Source: Aureispira sp050633105 (lineage in GTDB: Bacteria > Bacteroidota > Bacteroidia > Chitinophagales > Saprospiraceae). From it: a stretch of DNA of 64,000 bases. Each line of letters opens with the position of its first letter. The stretch's first letter is position 1. This document shows positions 61,701 to 64,000 of this stretch, piece after piece. Location: contig JBOEFW010000013.1 of assembly GCA_050633105.1 (NCBI GenBank), positions 12,746-76,745 of the forward strand, read 5' to 3'. The position numbers and the translations under genes are program-made. Below the pieces are notes generated by a model. That model did not search any database. It had not been told where the DNA came from and saw only the letters and a program-made list of their open reading frames with translations.

Positions 61701-61866
61701 CACCAAAGACCTACAAGAACGCGCGGGTATTTATTTGGATCTCGATGCCGCTCAATTGGGAGTAGGCGGCGATGACTCTTGGTGGCAACGGCCACACAAA
61801 CAATACCGCTTATTAGAAAAAATCTATCAAATACAACTGGTTTTATCGCCCATCATTCCTGAATAA
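58711..61866 (+). CDS. Exported GH2 beta-galactosidase (LacZ-type)
   Basis: 1051 aa, the size of large LacZ-like enzymes. An N-terminal signal ('ISLMLFLLLIIERGQAQ') indicates export. Jelly-roll, two immunoglobulin-like domains and the TIM barrel are followed by the C-terminal beta-gal small-chain domain ('YGRGPFENYSDRKTAAFIDKY', 'RPQENGHKTDTYWLELT'). The acid/base is Glu480 in 'IIWSLGNEAGNG' and the nucleophile Glu544 in 'IMCEYAHSMGNS'. It cleaves terminal beta-galactosides, perhaps from algal or other polysaccharides. No polysaccharide-utilisation genes are adjacent; the upstream regulator ends 31 bp earlier. Confidence 0.95.
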   Translation: MLDRNFFRISLMLFLLLIIERGQAQKNDWENPTIFAENKLPARATLYPYGRENSNVLKQRLSGNEWPFYWVNDEQKRLKDFYQLELEDQDWEKIVVPMVWQRQYNSAGQLYGNPIYVNQSYPFDRKNPPHIPKGKNEVGVHRKWFVLDENWKNKRVILHFGAVNSAMYCYINGQKIGYAQGGKTPIEFDVTSYVQQDSNLLAVEIFRYSDGSYLQCQDYWRLSGIEREVYLYALQPTYIADIEVQAGLMDQYRTGQFKGKIHFSGKTPIQARVILNSNIYHQHTLDTIVTIDPIQDSILYLEHLIPEVRTWSAETPDLYQLKVFTRTPSEDNRWNSAPSNGDYVELSVGFRTSEIKNGQLLINGKAVHLKGVNYHEHHPYWGHTIPLETIKKDLRLMKANNINAIRTCHYPQQEAFYYLCDEYGFYVVDEANIESHGMGYGPASLAKRPRWKAAHLDRVERMVERDKNHPSVIIWSLGNEAGNGVNFLAAYDWLKARDTTRPVQYEQAHLKWRNSDIYAPMYPKFEKVKKYAISNPDKPLIMCEYAHSMGNSTGNFQDWWDLIEAHDALQGGFIWDWVDQGLVEKDSNSQALFYSYGGYYGPKNIPSAGGFCLNGIVFPDRSAQPALEEVKKVYQSIAFEVVDLEVGEIEVHNKYDFKSLKRHQLFWSIKRNGVVIQKGEQYLGDIAAQSKHVLQLYKRLPSPTPKNGLDYLHLEVRPPGFRAPFLDDIRIAKEQLEIENRAFLPPPTIVNNSELNVKETLYTVFITGTGFELTFDKKTKCLASWTVGNKELLKEGFRPNFWRGMTDNDYGHFLLLKAGHWRRASQAPSAKTMRWEKDSSGQIVVAIKYDFYGGSTTLFYTIMGNGKLQIQSTLKRGWPRWGALPKFGLTVVLPPQYEQLQWYGRGPFENYSDRKTAAFIDKYKGTVGEQYVPYIRPQENGHKTDTYWLELTEEDSGWGLKVEGIEKPFEFSALSYSTEDFQGAVRALGQHNDKNRYTKDLQERAGIYLDLDAAQLGVGGDDSWWQRPHKQYRLLEKIYQIQLVLSPIIPE

Positions 61867-61912
61867 AAAAACACTTGCTCTTTTTGACAATAGTCCAAGA
61901 GCAAGTGTTTTT
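61867..61912. terminator. Bidirectional terminator after the beta-galactosidase gene
   Basis: A 16-bp perfect stem AAAAACACTTGCTCTT / AAGAGCAAGTGTTTTT with a 14-base loop, immediately after the TAA. Confidence 0.92.
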
Positions 61913-61938
61913 ATGAAAGGAAGTAGACAAAAGTGTCT

Positions 61939-62466
61939 CTATTTTTTCGCTTTGATGGACCATTCAAAAGTGAAACTAGAAACTTCTAGTGAAGTGCCAT
62001 CCGCGAGTTGTTGGATGCCTTTAGCATGTAGTGCTAAAGATTGCGCCTCTCCTGTAGCGAGTGTTGCTTGTATGGCCGCCGTAATTTCAGCGCCTTGATT
62101 GCAGGTGAAAGTAGTTGTTCCAGTTGCTTTTTTTAGAAAATCGGCCTCCATATGGGTAATAAGCATCGAAATCTTCCCTCGTCCTTGTAAGTGCCCAGCC
62201 ATTAAAATTCCTGTGGAAAGTTCAGCCGCCGCCGCTTGTGCCGCAAAGTAAGTGGAGCGAAATGGATTCTTGGAACGCCAACCATAGGGTAAGGTCACTT
62301 TGACATATTCAGGTGTCATTGCTCGAACGCGTGCGCCCATGAACCAAGCCGCAGGCAATTTTCCTAGGAAATAAAGGCGTTGTAAGACAGGATTGGTAAT
62401 CCGCTTGATAAAGGTTTTTAAGTGGGGGTTGCTAAGGTCGTGAGGTAATGTTTTGGTGTCGGCCAT
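61939..62466 (-). CDS. DUF4442 family hotdog-fold protein
   Basis: 175 aa. The hotdog layout is visible: 'LPAAWFMGARVRAMTPEYVKVTLPYGWRSKNPFRSTYFAAQAAAAELSTGILM' contains the long central helix facing the sheet, followed by strands 'KISMLITHMEADFLKKATGTTTFTC' and 'SLEVSSFTFEWSIKAKK'. The family is related to acyl-CoA thioesterases, but catalytic activity of DUF4442 proteins is not established. Cytoplasmic, single gene. Confidence 0.85.
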   Translation of the reverse strand: MADTKTLPHDLSNPHLKTFIKRITNPVLQRLYFLGKLPAAWFMGARVRAMTPEYVKVTLPYGWRSKNPFRSTYFAAQAAAAELSTGILMAGHLQGRGKISMLITHMEADFLKKATGTTTFTCNQGAEITAAIQATLATGEAQSLALHAKGIQQLADGTSLEVSSFTFEWSIKAKK

Positions 62467-62569
62467 GTTGTTTTTCTGATTGATTCGATGGCTAAATTAA
62501 TAAAAAACTATTTAAGATAAGAGTGCGTCCTATTTGAACTTACCCAAAGAGATAGAACTTTGTTCATAA

Positions 62570-62600
62570 AAAAGAGGCTGCCCTTTTTCGACAGCCTCTA
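62570..62600 (-). terminator. Terminator of the T9SS-tailed protein gene
   Basis: AGAGGCTG and CAGCCTCT arms with a GTCGAAAAAGGGC-type loop region, followed on the minus strand by a run of six T. Confidence 0.85.
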
Positions 62601-62622
62601 GTTACTCTAATAACAAAGGCTA

Positions 62623-64000
62623 TTAGGGTTTCATTAGAACTACTTTTTTGTAAAAACTAGTAGTAGCAGTTGTTATTCTTATAAAGTAAACGCCATTAGG
62701 TTGATTGTTGAATTCCAATTGAAATTTGTTATCCGTAGTGGTTTTTTGTAAGATCAATTGACCATTTTCCGCGAAAACTTCTAGGAACAGTTCTGTTGGA
62801 TTATCTTGCTCAATAGTAATCCACCCCGTGCTTGGGTTAGGATAAAGTTGAAAGTTTGTTGCTTGTAATCGTTGTAGTCCAATGAAGTTACAAGCACGGA
62901 CAGTAGTAATTTTGGTTGCTGTATTAGAACAACTGTTATTATCGGTATAATTGTATAGAATAGTATTGCTTCCCAAAGCAGCATTGCTAGGGTCAAACTG
63001 GGTACCAATGATACCACTACCTGTGAAGGTTCCACCAGCGGGTACACCGATTAGAGTCACGATAGAAGTTGTATCACAATAAGACGTATCTAAACCCGTG
63101 ATTTGTACTGTTGGGAGTGGCGTGACAGTTAAATTTAACGTAACAATACTATCACAACCTGTTGAGGCTGTTAAGGTGTCGGTGTAAGACCCTTGAGTAG
63201 TATAGGTGTTGCCATTCCAGAGGTAAGTGGTTCCTTGACAAATAGAAGCATTGCTCGTATCGGCATAGGCTCCAAGAACAGTAATGGTAATACTGGTATC
63301 ACCAGAACAGCCCAAAGGACTGGTATAAGTATACGTCAATGCAAAGCTACCAACCCCTGCTAAACTTGGATCAAAGCTAGTGCCTCCAAGCACTCCTGTT
63401 CCTGTATAAACGCCGCCTATAGGCCTGCCACCACTTAAGGTAAAGGGAGTTGCATTCGCACAAGTTGCTGGTAAAGGATTGTGTGTTACTGGGAGTGGTT
63501 GAGTGGTATCACAACTACAACTAAATAAAGCTTCCCAGCCACTTCTGACAACGCTTCCATCAGAAGTAAAGGTAAAGGTTAGACTTCCATCAGTAGCAGA
63601 CGAAGTCATAGACGGAGGTATACTTGTACCGCTGTAAGTTCCAATAACAGGCGCGGCTGTACTATTGCCATCATAAACGGTTAATACATCTAGACCACTT
63701 TCAGTATTGAAGCTGGAAAAATCAACATTTAATTTGTTACCAGCTTGTGGGTAGAAAGTATGAGTAAAGTTGGCATTGTTGTTATAATTGCCACCGATAC
63801 CAGCTGCATCATAAAAACCACCACTACAAGTCGTATCATTATTAGACAAGCCAATTTCATAACAGTCTATTATTACTGTAACAGTGTTAGAAGTGTCTAC
63901 GGTACCATTTAAGTCAAAAACACCTCTGTAGTAAGAAGTTTTATTTTGCATAAGAGCAAAATTAGGACGAGGATTAGAAGCCCCCATATTAGCCCAATTG
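62623..64000 (-). CDS. Secreted CUB-like protein with type IX secretion tail (5' end outside window)
   Basis: At least 458 residues; the frame stays open past the right edge ('NWANMGASNPRP'), so the start is missing. Near the N-terminal side a CUB-like domain is visible ('GGNYNNNANFTHTFYPQAGNKLNVDFSSF', 'LDVLTVYDGNS', 'GSLTFTFTSDGSVVRSGWEALFSC'). Then come repeated Ig-like SprB/PKD-type segments ('GGVYTGTGVLGGTSFDPSLAGVGSFALTYTY', 'GGTFTGSGIIGTQFDPSNAALGSNTILYNYT') and a Thr/Ser-rich 'ICQGTTYLWNGNTYTTQGSYTDTL'. The last 75 residues are a T9SS sorting domain ('FQLYPNPSTGWITIEQ', 'GVYFIRITT', 'FYKKVVLMKP'). A cell-surface or released adhesin-like protein. Confidence 0.92.
   Translation of the reverse strand, partial: NWANMGASNPRPNFALMQNKTSYYRGVFDLNGTVDTSNTVTVIIDCYEIGLSNNDTTCSGGFYDAAGIGGNYNNNANFTHTFYPQAGNKLNVDFSSFNTESGLDVLTVYDGNSTAAPVIGTYSGTSIPPSMTSSATDGSLTFTFTSDGSVVRSGWEALFSCSCDTTQPLPVTHNPLPATCANATPFTLSGGRPIGGVYTGTGVLGGTSFDPSLAGVGSFALTYTYTSPLGCSGDTSITITVLGAYADTSNASICQGTTYLWNGNTYTTQGSYTDTLTASTGCDSIVTLNLTVTPLPTVQITGLDTSYCDTTSIVTLIGVPAGGTFTGSGIIGTQFDPSNAALGSNTILYNYTDNNSCSNTATKITTVRACNFIGLQRLQATNFQLYPNPSTGWITIEQDNPTELFLEVFAENGQLILQKTTTDNKFQLEFNNQPNGVYFIRITTATTSFYKKVVLMKP

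Noticed and set aside
1..64000. CRISPR array, rRNA, tRNA, tmRNA or riboswitch
   Set aside because: No regularly spaced direct repeats, no cloverleaf-like sequence and no known RNA core was seen by eye; a covariance-model search would be needed to exclude a small RNA.

Overview
The window reads as chromosomal DNA of a Bacteroidota bacterium, most likely a marine Saprospiria (Aureispira/Saprospira-like). The case rests on low GC, TAnnTTTG promoter -7 elements, genes without Shine-Dalgarno sequences, a type IX secretion (T9SS) tail protein, a PF14905-type TonB receptor, LytS/LytTR regulators, and a CruF carotenoid hydratase of the kind needed for saproxanthin-like pigments. The genus is an inference. 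No rRNA, tRNA, CRISPR array or intact transposase was seen. Two NN ambiguity pairs (8340-8341 and 55899-55900) both fall inside dispersed repeats and look like assembly joins.

Layout. 1-8.1 kb: the end of a probable helix-hairpin-helix gene, endonuclease V, a LolD-like ABC ATPase, a small membrane protein, a CaiB-type CoA-transferase, an SCO/cytochrome c lipoprotein pair, and three tandem DUF3137 genes. 8.1-14.6 kb, accessory: a repeat-rich spacer, a class II lanthipeptide pair (LanM of the CCG type plus an NHLP-leader precursor), a divergent UbiA prenyltransferase, a membrane-anchored unknown and a WDYW-repeat lipoprotein. 14.6-18 kb: an outer-membrane barrel, CruF and an ABC-F protein. 18-22.4 kb, accessory: two DUF4157 (eCIS-associated) proteins with near-identical N-terminal halves and unrelated C-terminal domains, one TraB/TIKI-like and one papain-like, on either side of a CxxCH lipoprotein. 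22.7-34.8 kb: two FKBP isomerases, glutaryl-CoA dehydrogenase, DUF1853, a tandem pair of MuiA-like (DUF4139) proteins, coaD, a PAP2-like protein, an ECF sigma/membrane-protein pair and a DUF3267 zincin. 35-42.3 kb: a secreted unknown, a TonB-linked receptor, a LytS kinase and LytTR regulator in convergent arrangement, and a WGR/beta-propeller protein. 42.7-49.4 kb: SppA, thiolase, PdxJ, an SDR, and a membrane protein beside a frameshifted remnant of its own paralogue. 49.5-64 kb: a CAP/OmpA-like protein, a frameshifted ATP-grasp gene, a large acyl-CoA dehydrogenase, a GNAT enzyme, flavohaemoglobin divergent from a Crp/Fnr regulator, a GH2 beta-galactosidase, DUF4442, and a T9SS-tailed CUB-like protein that runs off the window.

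The most interesting material is: (i) the lanthipeptide locus; (ii) the two DUF4157 effector-like proteins with swapped C-termini; (iii) a paired 12-bp palindrome element (GGTA-N4-TACC twice, 27 bp apart, with a near-identical 15-bp linker) upstream of both systems, which suggests a shared regulator; (iv) a TonB-plug-like insert that is the only strongly diverged part of the MuiA paralogues; and (v) an hmp promoter with a 14-bp dyad placed near -41.
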